64,000 nt of DNA, from positions 2,170,001 to 2,234,000 of the forward strand of contig NEEC01000008.1 of assembly GCA_002189035.1 (NCBI GenBank), written 5' to 3'. The stretch is from Utricularia gibba (Eukaryota; Streptophyta; Magnoliopsida; Lamiales; Lentibulariaceae). The notes under the pieces were generated by a model, which worked only from the letters and a program-made list of their open reading frames with translations, did not search any database and was not told the origin of the DNA. Below, piece by piece: positions 11,301-22,376 of this stretch (the first letter of the stretch is position 1; each line of letters opens with the position of its first letter). A program made the translations under genes and the position numbers.

Positions 11301-12632
11301 TCACAACAAATCTTTAATGAACTCAAGGCTCAAGGTGTCACGAACAAGGAGGTACAGTCCAAGAACTATGATGCACATTATGCCTGAAGACATGATCCCT
11401 GCTCCAACTCCAAGGGGAGCTTTCTCCACCTCTCAACGCCTCGACGAGGATCAATGCTAAAGACCCGCCATCTAAAGCAGGCAGAGGAAGCAGATTGATC
11501 ACAGCAAGATTGATGTTCAAGACAGCAGCAAATTGGAAAAGTCCATCAGAACTTGATTTTGCAACCTCTGCACCAACAGCTATGATAGCCACAGGGCCGG
11601 AGACTTTGCTGGCTGATTGAGAAAAGTTCATTACTGTTTGTTTTAAGTTGTCCACGACGCTGGAGGTCAAACCCCAGAACTCACGGCCGTGAAGCTAAAC
11701 ACTTCGAAAATGTTCTTAGGGACAACTTTGGAGAACTTCACGTTGGGTGATAACTGAACTCCTATCCTCCCTGTGCCATCTGAATTCTCATCAGGGGTAA
11801 CCTTGATCCCCACCAGTTCTTCCCCTCTTGCTATCTTGAAAACCACCTGTTTTTTTGGGCTTTTCTTAATGATTTCCACGACTTCTGAGACTAAGCTTGG
11901 ACTTGGTTTCGATAGCTGTACATCGTTTATCCCCAAAATAACATCACCAGGCAATAAACCGTCTCTGGAAGCCGCTGAAAAGGGCCTAACCTCAGGTACA
12001 ATAACCCTGGAAAGGCCTCCTGAACAGGCAATCCAACAAACAAAACTTGCGCAAGAACTATTGCATAAGCAAAAACTACGTTTGCTATCACACCAGCGGA
12101 AATGACAATCACCCTGTCAATAATCGGCCTGTTCTTCAGTAAATTCTTGTCTCCAACAGGAATATCACTCTGCGGATCATCATCAGGGAAACCCACAAAC
12201 CCACCAAGCGGGAATGCTCGGATAGAATACTCCACATTATTCGAATTAAACTTTGGCCAAAATTGGGCCAAAACCAACTGCGAACTTACTCACGTGAATC
12301 CCTTGCAGATAGGCAGCCAAAAAATGTCCGCCTTCATGAACAACGATGATACCAGTCAATACTCCAACTGCCTCCAGTACCGACTGAGCGCTCTCAAACC
12401 CTCCAAAATCAAGCGCCGCGTTTACCGCCAAGGACCGCCTGTAATTTTTTCTCCCATGTTTTCTAAACAGGAAAAAGCCCCTCCTGCCAAATCTTGAGCA
12501 TGACGGCACTGAAATCAATGGCTTAGAAAAACGGCTTTTATTTTCCAGAACAAAGTCTGGGACCGGAACACTCGAATCCCCGAATCTCAAGAGATTATGA
12601 GGGGAAGAGGACGATGAGAGAGCTGTGATCAT
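11301..12632 (-). CDS. ARASP: Chloroplast site-2-type membrane metalloprotease, ARASP-like (frameshifted)
   Basis: Single exon of about 443 residues, close to plant ARASP. The N-terminus is a Ser/Arg-rich plastid transit peptide. The zinc motif HEGGHFLAA (HExxH type) is followed by FNSNNVEYSIRAFPLGGFVG, a PDZ domain (around DGLLPGDVILGINDVQLS) and the second active-site motif NLLPLPALDGG. These are the hallmarks of S2P/RseP-family intramembrane proteases; ARASP sits in plastid membranes and is needed for chloroplast development. The frame is broken five times: one extra A near 12252, and one base missing near 12005, 11695, 11423 and 11398, mostly in short runs. Restoring the frame at each gives family-like sequence on both sides, so I regard the gene as intact and the breaks as sequence error. 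Confidence 0.85.
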
Positions 12633-12993
12633 TCTGATGCGACTCGCGCAGGATTCTGGGAGAAGAAATCAATCAATCCTAACCCCAAAGCTCAGGAAGA
12701 AGCCATACATTGCTGAACGGAAGGAAGGCTGAGGAGAAGACATTTTTGAATGGATAGAGTACTGTTTTTCTTCCAACTTGTGATCCAAAACAATCTGCCC
12801 TCATCCCACTTTCTATTGGCCAAAAAAATTCAAACAATTAAAAAAACTTGAAGAATTCAATTATTCTTGTAATAATAAAATTGTAAATCAATTTTAGTTT
12901 TTAAATCCTTTAATAACGTTTAGTATGTGTTTAGGATTAAGTTTCAATCGCTTGTAATTCACGTACTAAACGTGGGTTTATTACTAAATATAC

Positions 12994-13076
12994 AGATTTC
13001 ATTTTATTTTAAATAAATATATTATATTTCAAGTTTTAAGTTTGAATCTATAGATTTCATTTTATTTTAAATAAAT
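12994..13076. repeat. Direct repeat, ~25 bp, 58 bp apart
   Basis: The string AGATTTCATTTTATTTTAAA continues with TAAAT and occurs at 12994 and again at 13052, within the AT-rich gap (12633-13264) between the ARASP gene and the proline-rich gene. No other feature is seen in that gap apart from the ARASP 5' flank. Confidence 0.7.
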
Positions 13077-13264
13077 TATGAAATGTGTTAGAGAAAATGG
13101 GGACAATTCAATTATTATTGCAATTCTGATGAATATTATATGTTTTGAATTTCAGTTTTTAATAATAAATCATATGAAATAAAAAGTGGGAGATATTTAA
13201 ATAAATAATGCAGCATTTAGTAACATCAAATCCATGGAGGGGAAGCATGTGTCTTGAAGAAATG

Positions 13265-13864
13265 CTATGGACCACTTGAGGGAATGCCAACTGGACCTGG
13301 AGTTACTGGGAGTCCTCCAATCGGAGGAGCCAATTGGGGAGGCGCTGCCGCAGGCGGGGGCGGAGAAAGCAATGCAGGGGGCGTCGACAATTCCGGAGGC
13401 GATGCGGAAGGCAGCTGAGGCGAATCCGAAGAACTTAGGGGCGGCGAGAGCCATGTGGGAGGCGGTGGCTCAACCGGAGGATTTGGGGGCGGAAAACCAG
13501 ACGTCGTGGACGGCGGAGGCTGAAGAGGAGGATATGGAGGCGGAAAACTGGTCATCATGGACGGCGGCGGCGGAGGATATAATCCCGGCGAAACGGGCAC
13601 ATTACCATCGATCGTCTGGGGCGGCGGCGAAGCCTTAGGGTGGCGGGAACTGATTGGAGGTGACCCAGAAGAGGGAATACCAGTATTTGGGTCAGGGAAA
13701 GACCGCGGGGTCTGCTCAGAGCAAGAACTGGAAGAGCACTGCAGGTTTCTGTTGTCGCCGCGCTGGCGGTGCACGACCGCAAGCACGAGGCCGATAATGA
13801 TGAGGAGAATCACCACGGCCACAAAGATCTTGGTAGCTTTCCCCACGTAACACCTCAGTTCCAT
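13265..13864 (-). CDS. Proline-rich single-pass membrane protein
   Basis: One exon, 199 residues. A short basic N-terminus is followed at once by a strong membrane segment (IFVAVVILLIIIGLVLAVV, residues about 12-31). The rest is Pro/Ser-rich with PPPPP and SPP motifs and no kinase or other domain. It resembles the extracellular part of PERK/extensin-like proteins, but the membrane helix is N-terminal and no kinase follows, so it is not a receptor kinase. The predicted topology would place the proline-rich tail in the apoplast or in the cytosol; sequence cannot decide. Function unknown. Confidence 0.65.
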   Translation of the reverse strand: MELRCYVGKATKIFVAVVILLIIIGLVLAVVHRQRGDNRNLQCSSSSCSEQTPRSFPDPNTGIPSSGSPPISSRHPKASPPPQTIDGNVPVSPGLYPPPPPSMMTSFPPPYPPLQPPPSTTSGFPPPNPPVEPPPPTWLSPPLSSSDSPQLPSASPPELSTPPALLSPPPPAAAPPQLAPPIGGLPVTPGPVGIPSSGP

Positions 13865-14282
13865 GAATTCGCAAGCTCAGAACTCACACTGCTCCAAGAT
13901 TGAGTCTTTTTGCTGTTATCATTCGTTGACCTCTAAATCTGAGGTCACCGGTGGTGGGGTTGCTCGGTTTTGGTCGACACGTGACCCACACTGCTTATGC
14001 TTTTGTTCTGGTCTCGGGATTTTACAGTCCGAAACTTGCTGCTATATTCTTTGTTCAGATCAGAATCATTGTCTCTGCATAAATGCAAGATCTGTAAATG
14101 CAAGATTTTGGGACCCAAAACCTGATCATTGCAACCCACTTCACAGAAACTTCAATGTGGGGAGTACGTGACTACAATTTAGCAACTGCAAATTGCAGAG
14201 GAGTCTTACTATTTTCATCACTTAATCCCGTCATATTGATCAACTGATACAGCACAAAAGCCCTATGATTTTAACCTTCATC
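13865..14282. other. 5' flank of the proline-rich gene
   Basis: Upstream region of the minus-strand gene at 13265-13864. Contains a G-box-like ACACGTGAC near 13977-13985. Nothing else supported. Confidence 0.4.
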
Positions 14283-14608
14283 TCAATCTCCATCGGAAAG
14301 AGGCAAATTGTGTGGATCAGCCTGAGTCACGGGCGGCGGAGACTCGACAAGCTCCGCAGCACTGACTTCCTCTACGGCCAAGCCGTTCGGAGCCTGCACC
14401 GCCTTCCCGGGGGCGGCGGAAACAATCAATACGTGAGATTGGTTGGGATGTAGTCAATCAGAAGATTCCAAGCGGAAATAACTCCTCCAACGCATCCGGC
14501 CGTGTGCCGATTACCATGAGCTTTAACCCCAGATATCTCAATTCCAGATACAAAAACAATACTCTGGAAAATGAACATATTTTCTGCAGAAACAATTCGA
14601 GGGACTGA
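14283..14608 (-). other. Unidentified coding-like fragment
   Basis: On the minus strand, 14608-14426 is open for 60 codons and reads like a folded protein (VFVSGIEISGVKAHGNRHTA then GCVGGVISAWNLL). A second frame overlaps it and continues VLIVSAAPGKAVQAPNGLAV to a stop at 14283. A single-base shift between them would join the two, as seen in other genes here. Upstream, a third frame has AKFSVILTLESEIGNLLSVV (about 14650-14710). I do not recognise the family. It may be a small frameshifted gene or a relic; no convincing start codon or splice pattern was found. Confidence 0.3.
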
Positions 14609-15331
14609 TCAAGAACCGGACTTTGTAGCCAGTGGCTTGAACTACAGAAAGAAGATTGCCTATTTCACTCTCCAGCGTCAAGATGACACTGAACTTGGCC
14701 ACGCGAAGACAATTTGAAAATGGAGTTAGGGATCATGGCTGATTTCTCACTATCCGGCCCAACACAAGAACATTCCGATGGCACCGGCCACTGTGCCTGT
14801 TTTTTTTTTGGGCCTAGAAACTTTCCGATTGCACCGGTCCAAGAGACGAACGTTCCAACAGAGACGACATTTTATAGTATATTTTTAATTATAAAACCAG
14901 CACACTGATTTCCCGACTATTTCACAGTTCAGATTCTCGCCCTACGCTGATCTCCACCCAAACAAGAATTGTTTCGATCCTTCTGATTTCAACACAATTT
15001 CTCATACCCATTTCCCCAAACCCACCTGCGACTTTTCCCATCGTCCCTACGCCTCCGTCGAGAAGCGTGAAGCGTAACCCCGCCTCTGATCGTTCGATTA
15101 ACCTCTGGTTGAGGCCGGTTTTTTTCTATACTCATCTATTTTTTGAGATTTCAACGCTCTCTGGGGAGTGGAGGTCTTAAATTTTGTATATGGTTTCCAG
15201 TTGAAATGGGGTCCTGTGACTTGTCTGCCTGTCCGAATTCGGTACTGCTTTTGGGACAGAATGCTGTTTCTTAATTCCTGCTTCTGGTATCTGGGGAGTG
15301 TACCCTTCCTTCAAGCTTTTTATACATACAA
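14609..15331. other. Promoter and 5'UTR of the FAR1-related gene
   Basis: Contains two short diverged copies of a GGTGC(A/C)ATCGGAA-like segment near 14780 and 14835, then a pyrimidine-rich leader leading to the ATG at 15332. I looked specifically for an upstream exon coding a FAR1 zinc-finger domain and found none. Confidence 0.5.
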
Positions 15332-17057
15332 ATGAATAGTAGGCCCCGAAGTATGGGGTTCATGATTCAGTGTTTGCTTGATTATCTGAAAAGGATGCAA
15401 GATGAGAACCCCAGTTTCTTTTATGCCGTTGATGATGATGATGAGCAGTTGGGAAATGTATTCTGGGCTGATTCCAACTCGCAGATGAATTACTGCTATT
15501 TTGGGGACACAATTAGACTGGATACATCGTATAGAACTAACCGTTCAAGGATGCCACTCGTAACCATCACTGGCATAAACCACCATGCGCAGCCAGTACT
15601 TTTTGGGGTTGGATTGATTCTTAATGAATCGGAAAACACATTCATTTGGCTGCTTGAGTCTTTTCTTCAAGCAATGTCGGGTAAGAGCCCTATCTCCATC
15701 ACCTGTGATCCTGACAGAGTCATTCAGATGGCAGTCTCACGAGTACTTCCTGCTGCGCGCACTCGTTTCTGTCGGTGGAGCATATTCAGGCAGACACATG
15801 AAAAGATGGGTGGTGTAGTGCAGGATAATCCTGGTTTTGATTTTGAGCTCAAGAAATGTGTTAATGAAGCCGATATAGTGGAGGAATTTGAGTCCTCTTG
15901 GGCGACCCTTTTGAGCAGCTACTTCTTGATTGATGATGAGTGGCTGCAATCCTTGTACAATATCCGCGATCAGTGGGTTCCTGTGTATCTGAAAGATGTG
16001 TTTTTTGGGGAAGTTTCCATGGTGGAGTGCGTGGATCCCTTGAGCCTACTCTTTGATGGTTGTTTGTCCTTTTCTACCAGCATACAGTCGCTGATTAAAC
16101 AATATGAGAAGGCCATTACCAGTTGGCATGAAAGGGAGTTAAAAGATGATCTTGATACTTGCAGCCACGCCCCTGCTCTTAAAACACCATCCCCAATGGA
16201 AAAACAAGCTGCAGATGTGTATACCAGAAGGATTTTCTTAAAATTTCAAGGGGAACTAGTTGAAACCCTAGCTAACTCTGCAAATATTGTCGATGATGCA
16301 GGCACAATATCAACATATCGTGTATCCAAATTCGGTGAAGAGAAAGACCATATTGTTAGATTCAATGCATTTCAGATGAAAGCAGCCTGTAGCTGTAGAA
16401 TGTTTGAGTTTTCCGGTATCGTTTGCCGACATATACTCTCTGTATTCAGAGCAAAAGATGTGTGGTTGCTTCCTGATGAGTATGTTCTGAAACGGTGGAC
16501 CAGAAATGCCAAAGCTCCCTCCAATGAACCAACAGTTCCTGCATCTGCTCCCATGCTCCCTCATAGTTATTATGAATCCAGAATCATTCGCCAAAGCAAC
16601 CTACGGGAAGAGGCTATCAAGTTTGTGGAAGAGGGTTCTAAATCCATACATGTCTACAATGTAGCAGTGAATGCCCTCCAGGAGGCCTCCAGAAAAGTAG
16701 CAGCTGTGAGAAGCAAAACCGGTGCTTCCTCCAAGGGTACTGCTAATGAGGCCAATGGTGGAGATTTGGAATCACATCCAACCCAAGATCATGCTTCTTC
16801 TTTCATGTCTCAGGTTCCATACTTGTGCTCTCTCACCCCAGTTTGAACATTTCCCTTAAACCCCTCAGTTTTGGCATGTGACACCGCAGGAAGAGAAAAA
16901 GAAGAGAATATGCGACCTGGAAAGCGAGCTGGAGGGAGTGAACCAGAGATGTGCTTTGTATCGCACGGTTCTTCAGGCCCTCTCCAGAGACATTGAAGAC
17001 CAGAAGCTGAAACTGTCGGTTAAGGTTCAAAACGCCAGGCTTTCTCTGAAAGAGTGA
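15332..17057 (+). CDS. FAR1-related (FRS) protein lacking the N-terminal DNA-binding domain
   Basis: Two exons, 15332-16813 and 16890-17057, 549 residues. The first carries a MULE-type transposase-derived region (FFYAVDDDDEQLGNVFWADS, then FGDTIRLDTSYRTNRSRMP and SPISITCDPDRVIQMAVSRV) and a SWIM zinc finger (CSCRMFEFSGIVCRHILSVF). The second exon adds a coiled-coil tail with LESELEGVNQRC. FRS/FHY3 proteins are domesticated Mutator-like transposases acting as light-signalling transcription factors. Here the FAR1-type DNA-binding domain that normally precedes this region is absent, and the WHI histidine of the family is Ser (FCRWSIF). The arrangement most resembles the FRS3 group. It may act as a dominant partner of full-length proteins, or a 5' exon lies unrecognised upstream. 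Confidence 0.85.
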
Positions 17058-17541
17058 AGAAGAAAAGGAAGCAAGCATAGACATTGTGAAGGTTTTGTCT
17101 TCGCCTGAGATGGGTACGGGGCGGGTCACCTCCTCTATGTTCGACAGATCTGGGCCCGGCGGGGGTGAGGCTGATTTTTGAGCTGAGGAGATCTCCACGT
17201 CGTCTTCTCAGAGCCGGCGAAAATATCTTTGCGCTGCGCCGACGGGTAGCCACGTGTATGCGCCTCGTTCGCCTGCGACGCCCCGAGCGACCTCCGCCAC
17301 TCTACTACCCTTGTGTACGGTGACCACAGGAATTAATCTGGAATATTTTTTATTTCCTTTTTTATTATTATTTAATTAGAGAATCTCGTCGTCACTATTC
17401 TTCATCGACGACCTGCAACAATGGCATTACTATAAATTTCGCCCTACGTTTCGTCTTCGGTTCCAAAACGTTTCTGGCAAGGAAGCGAATCGATCTTCTT
17501 CTCGCTGATTTTACGGCGAAAATTTGCGGGAGAGTCACAGA
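17058..17541. other. Intergenic, B-box gene 5' flank
   Basis: 3'UTR of the FAR1-related gene followed by the promoter and leader of the B-box gene. An ACGTG core (CCACGTGTA) lies at about 17250-17258. No further gene. Confidence 0.4.
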
Positions 17542-18009
17542 ATGAAAAGGTGCGAGCTCTGCAAACGGGAGGCGCGCGTGCAATGCGACGCGGATCTGGC
17601 TGCCTTGTGTTGGGATTGCGACGCTACGGTTCATTCCGCGAATTTCTTGGTAGCGCGGCATAAGAGGAGCCTGCTCTGCGAACTCTGCGCCTCGGTATTG
17701 CAGTGGTCGGCCGACGGAAGCAGATTGCCTCCGATATTGTCTGTTTTGTGCCAGCAATGCGCCAGCGGGCGCAACATAGGCGCGAAGAAGGCGGAGGATC
17801 GCGTTACTGAGGAGGAGGTTGTTCATGTGGTTCCAAGTTCTCCGGCCGATTCATGTTCGAGTAGCAGCAGTAAACACGAGTTGAGGGACGGAGATGCGCG
17901 ATCGAGAAGTAGTTGTTCGAGTAGGCGTAAGCGGGGGAAGTGCGACGACGTTCCGGAGGATTTGCGGAAGCGGCGCAGGGCGGAGAATGGGTGGGATTTG
18001 ATGAACTGA
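17542..18009 (+). CDS. Single B-box zinc finger protein (BBX32-like)
   Basis: One exon, 155 residues from the ATG at 17542. The N-terminal B-box is complete: CELCKREARVQCDADLAALC, then WDCDATVHSANFLVARH. A second Cys-rich segment (LCELCASV...LCQQC) follows but lacks a full second B-box. The C-terminus is Ser-rich, then basic (SSRRKRGKCDD...RKRRRAENGWDLMN), suggesting a nuclear localisation signal. There is no CCT domain. This layout fits group V BBX proteins such as BBX30-32, regulators of light signalling and flowering that act by binding other BBX or HY5-type factors rather than DNA. Assignment to BBX32 itself is tentative. Confidence 0.8.
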   Translation: MKRCELCKREARVQCDADLAALCWDCDATVHSANFLVARHKRSLLCELCASVLQWSADGSRLPPILSVLCQQCASGRNIGAKKAEDRVTEEEVVHVVPSSPADSCSSSSSKHELRDGDARSRSSCSSRRKRGKCDDVPEDLRKRRRAENGWDLMN

Positions 18010-18857
18010 TTTAATTGTATTCTGAACTACTTATTTCAATATTCAACTAGGTACTGTTAAAAAATCAGGTTTAATAAAAATGAATTATAACCATATCTTT
18101 TTAATTACAATATTATTGTAATCACACACACACATATATATATATCTGGTAATGTGTGCAATAATATGTGACAACACGGTAATGTATGCTTTCCAAGCGA
18201 CGGCTGAGTGTGCTTACGTAATAACAAATAATTTAAATAAAATATTAATTAAATTATTTTACTAAAAACCGTCTTATGGATATGAACCTCAACCTTGCAC
18301 AGCAAGGTCATGCGTAAGATGTCCCTTCCAAGTTCTTTTTGCTACCCAACGCAAAATTGGTAGGATTAGTTCCACGAGTTGTAGTGTTGTGTGTGGTCAA
18401 GAACGAAGAAAAAAAAGAAAGTGTTGTGGGGTTCCCTGAACCAAATTTGAGGTCAAGAATGAGAGGGAAAAGTGGACAGTTGTGGCTGAGGCAGCTTCCT
18501 ACCGCATGGTAGAAACCTTAGCTGACAAGGAAAGATTTGGACCAGGAAAAGAGAGAAATCAAAACTGGGCCATGTTCTATTCTAACCTCCACTTCCCTGT
18601 GGCGGTCATTGTGTGCCACAAGTTCAAAGTATGGACTTCAATGCATGGTGGGGGCGGGCATTCCTGAGTACTGGGACTATACCTCAATACATGCTTGTTT
18701 TTTGTTTCAATTTTTCCAATGGGATGGTCAGTAATGTGTAACAGGATGCACTAATCGGTAGAACTCGATACTCGAATGAAAGTGAACTTAGACATCTGTT
18801 TAGCATAAGAATCTAGGCCTAGGAACAAACTCAGAGGGGTATGTCATGTATAAAAGC
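18010..18857. other. Intergenic
   Basis: Downstream of the B-box gene. Includes the CA/TA microsatellite at 18124-18145. Short open frames at 18480-18730 have no protein-like character. Nothing else supported. Confidence 0.5.
18124..18145. repeat. Compound (AC)n(AT)n microsatellite
   Basis: About five AC units followed by about six AT units. Simple sequence repeat. Confidence 0.9.
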
Positions 18858-19923
18858 TTAGGCAAGTTTTATTGGTTTCCCGCAGAGCTTTTCTAACTCA
18901 GTTTCCAGTACCTTGAAAAGACTTCCCTGTGTGCGCCGGTATATCCAAGACTCTGTTGCTTGGTCCCAATCAAATCTGGATGGTCCACTGTAAAAAAGTG
19001 ATGTTGAGCTTCTCAAGGATTCCAATGTAGGACAGCATCGCGGTAGTAGGAGATGAATGAAGCTGGAGGAAAAGTACCTCACGGGGGATGACATCCAAAT
19101 CTGCCTGTTCGGCGTTTGCTTGTTTATGACATATGTTCCCGAGCTCCCAAGCTTCAAGGTCAGCACTTGATTCTGGATGACAAACAAAAGTTGTAGGGGA
19201 AACTGGATAATGCAGTCAGCCTTTAGTTAACAATTGATAAAAATAGCTAACCCCATAATCTATGTCAAAACCATCCATCTCCACCGCGTCCCGTATTCCT
19301 ATACACAAAAGGGAACCACTAAGATACATACAAGGAGAGCTTATGAATGAGCTAAACGATACCAAAAAGTTCCAAAGGGATTATAGCAACAAAGTTGAAC
19401 CATCAAAGGGAATCACCTCGAGCTTTTCAAGAAGATCATGGATGGTGGTGTCAGCCAACCGGTGATACTCGTCTTCCTGGAGGGCCGAGCTGAAAGAACA
19501 AGAGAAAATCACCGATCTTTCAGAAGACACCTTGATCGAAATCGAACGTTAAAGAATCCCTCCCTCTCCATAACGAATCCAAACTCAACAAAGGCAAATT
19601 ACTACCATTCACTACGTGAATTTACCCGAAGAAATCAAAATCCCCGAGTGGCGCATTCATTCCTCAAATACTCACCGGTAATCCGTTAATTCTGGCCCTG
19701 CAGACTCTTCGTTGATAGAAGAGTAAGACAGAGCGCGATGGTGCGCAAAACCCCAGCGCGATGAAATTTGAGAATCGGCGGCAGATGAAATCGACCGAGA
19801 TTTACTCAACAGAGACAATTGCGGAGAATTCTGGGCTCTAGAAACCGGAGACAACCACCGAAACGATACCAAAGCTCGAATCACCGCTCTGCTACTTGAG
19901 TAGAAGCAGCGAGGAACGGCCAT
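18858..19923 (-). CDS. FH: Mitochondrial frataxin homologue
   Basis: Five exons: 19676-19923, 19417-19489, 19252-19298, 19078-19172 and 18858-18987, about 197 residues. The first exon is a Ser/Arg-rich mitochondrial presequence. The frataxin fold is recognisable from [57 protein letters not shown] and SGPSRFDWD, to LCGKPIKLA at the end. Frataxin helps deliver iron and activates the cysteine desulfurase complex for Fe-S cluster assembly in the mitochondrial matrix. Exon 3 is 47 bases instead of the expected 48: the GGG at 19290-19292 (read on the minus strand) should be GGGG, after which [15 protein letters not shown] reads through. All splice sites are standard, so this is likely a base-call error. 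Confidence 0.92.
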
Positions 19924-20339
19924 TTCATCAGTTCTGCAGTAGTTGCACTGCCGTATCTGTCACCTGATTGTCCTGACCTTTAGATGGGCTTTTAATTGGG
20001 CCACAGACAATCGGCCCAATAAAATCAACATTGAGCCCAACTTGATGAGCTGGTGTGTGGTCTGAACTCTGAAGAAACATTGATGGGTGATTATTACGCA
20101 TTCGCCCTTGCTTGGTATCAGGTCAACGATGCATCAATTATAAATTAAGAAGGATGGATTACGCTGATCGTAATTACCCAAGAGCCCTGTTTTCGATCTC
20201 AGGAATATGTGATATTATCCATTTAATGTACAATAAAATAAAAAATTAAAATACATTACTAAATATATTTAAACAGAAGCACAACTCTTTGATACTAAAA
20301 ACAGTAAATATTATATCCTCAAAGAGTGACATGATGATC

Positions 20340-21830
20340 TTTCATCAACCAGCTCTTCTTTTGTTATTGCAAGACTTGGAACACATCCTCATGGCACTTG
20401 AACCAGAATCCGGCGCCGTTTGTCTCCCGCCCAAGAGGTCTGGAACATGTGAAGACAACGTTTCGGCTTCGCATTCAGAATTGCAAAAACCACATCGAAA
20501 AGAAGAGATGTCTCTGCGGCACAGTGTGGATCGGATGACTTGCAATGCTGAACCTACAAGCGAACAAAATTCAGGCTCTTGGGATCACCCCTTCTACCAG
20601 ACTTTCCAATGAACCATCACAAGCATGAAGATGATACATTTACAAATTAGACATGTGGAGTGCCTCAGAGATAGATGTATAATCACTTGCAGTACAGACC
20701 CACCAAGTATGTTATCCCTGCGGAGCAGGGGCTTGGCTACCTGCCGCTCATATACTATCCAACGAAGCATCACCGGCAAAATGTGAGTGTTCCCCAACAA
20801 ATCAAAAAGTTCAGTGTAAATATGCACTCTTTTATGCGAATCTAGTGGCTTTAATTTCAAAGCATGAACAAGGTAAGCATCCAGAAAACGAGACCAACAG
20901 ACCATAATACATTGCTCGGTGGCAAAATGAGAATGTTCCCCGACAAATGAATAAGCTACACTGTAAAAAAGCAGTCTTTTCTGAGAATGCAGTGGCTTGA
21001 ATTACAGTTATTTCCAAGCATGAACGAGGTTAGCATCAAGAAAACGATACCAACAAACTAGAGTAAGTTGATGGGTGACACCAACTTTCTACCAATCAAG
21101 GGTTTTCTGAAGCAGGACGGGCATTCCTAGCGAGTATTCATCGTCGCCATGAAGACTGCAAATCAAATGTCTAAAAAAAATTGGCTCATATCAAGAAATT
21201 CAACCATAATCCCTTGATGCTTCATAGATTGCACAGTGCAAGCCTCAGAAGCGCGGATAAAAGATTAATCATAGCCAATTTGAATGTTTTTTGCACATGA
21301 AGAAAAAAAGGAACGATCTTGTATTTTCAGATATTGCGGATGTCTTTAGAGGTAAAATCATTGAAGAAGAAAGACGAAACCCCCACGTGAAAACCCGCAT
21401 TACATATTTGCCTCCATGACTAGCCCCTTTCCCATTGCACTAAGCGATCGGGAAACAGCTAAAGGTGTGGAGAGGCAAAAGCAAAGAAAGTGACGGAAGA
21501 CAAGAACTTGATCGCTTCATAAACGAAAAGCCAAACGATGACGACGGATTCGATACGAATCCAGAGACGCCATGAATCATGAAGCAAACCTGCTTACAAG
21601 CTTGAAGGAAAGGCTGCAGTTTATCGCCCAGCGGCTACTAGGGTTTTATTATGAATTGTGGCATCGGCTAGGGCTTCGTTTCGTATAGGGCCCGGGCTTA
21701 CAAATGAATTGGGCTTTTCTCTGAAATGGAGTGTGTGCAGCGGGAAGAGGGAAGACGGCGGCAGGCCAGAGACGAATTCGCGAAAATGCTTGCTTGGCCT
21801 AACCTGAATCACCCATGAGCTCATCGGCGA
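20340..21830 (-). other. Unresolved region with exon-like pieces on the minus strand
   Basis: Two stretches look like terminal exons on the minus strand. One (about 20345-20560, after a TTGTAG acceptor) reads SSFRCGFCNSECEAETL, VPDLLGGRQTAPDSG and ends CNNKRRAG. The other (about 21092-21155) reads LHGDDEYSLGMPVLLQKTLD and then a stop. At 21621-21824 a short frame starts MSSWVIQ next to a possible GT donor. I could not join these into one gene and do not recognise a family. A non-coding transcript is possible. The 19924-20340 stretch is the frataxin 5' flank without other features. Confidence 0.25.
20775..21060. repeat. Diverged tandem duplication, two ~140 bp copies
   Basis: GGCAAAATG...GTTCCCC.ACAAAT at 20775 recurs at 20921. 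The copies continue in parallel (a TGTAAA.A.GCA.TCTTTT core, then AGTGGCTT.AATT, AAGCATGAAC.AGGT and GAAAACGA.ACCAACA) with an offset of 146 bases and perhaps 80-85 % identity by eye. It lies in the unresolved region and crosses no supported exon. Confidence 0.75.
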
Positions 21831-22376
21831 GTGAACAATCCAGACACCTTCGGATGCTTTTACTGGTGTTTTGGAATGTGAGGCCTTGCATTTAATGAAT
21901 GATCAGAAACGCCGAGGGAAACTTCCGGCGCGCCAGATTTCTGCCGGGAAACTTGTATTTTTCTGGGTGGAAGTACTTAAGTTTCAACTTATATCTCCTC
22001 ACTCTGAGACTACTGAACTTATTCTTACATCATCATCATCAACATCAGAAAGGGGTGTTTCAACGTTTCAGGAGTGCCATCACAAGCCTGAAGATGACAA
22101 AAGACCAGCCTTCGAAGGCTTTATGTGCTGAATCACGAAACAACAACCTTATCGAGAGGATAGTGCAAACAATAGATACAGGGTCCCCGCCCAGCTGGTG
22201 AGGTTTAGCATACATAACCGTCATTGGAACTTCGAAGTTCTCAAAACTTCACGGCGGATGATGATCAACCGGAATCCGTTTGTTCGGCCCTAGAAAAGGG
22301 AAACATGAGCTGAGCATGTTGCTTGAAGTTGTGACTGGGAATGAGGGGTGTAGTCCTAGAATCAGTTGTCTTCCTC
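21831..22376. other. Intergenic between unresolved region and receptor gene 3' end
   Basis: Open frames at 21871-22201 on the plus strand have no recognisable domain and no splice support. The stretch after 22200 is the 3'UTR side of the minus-strand receptor gene. Confidence 0.4.

Noticed and set aside
11301-12632. Calling the ARASP gene a pseudogene because of five frame breaks
   Set aside because: All catalytic motifs and family sequence are intact and the breaks follow the same run-length pattern as in other genes of the window.
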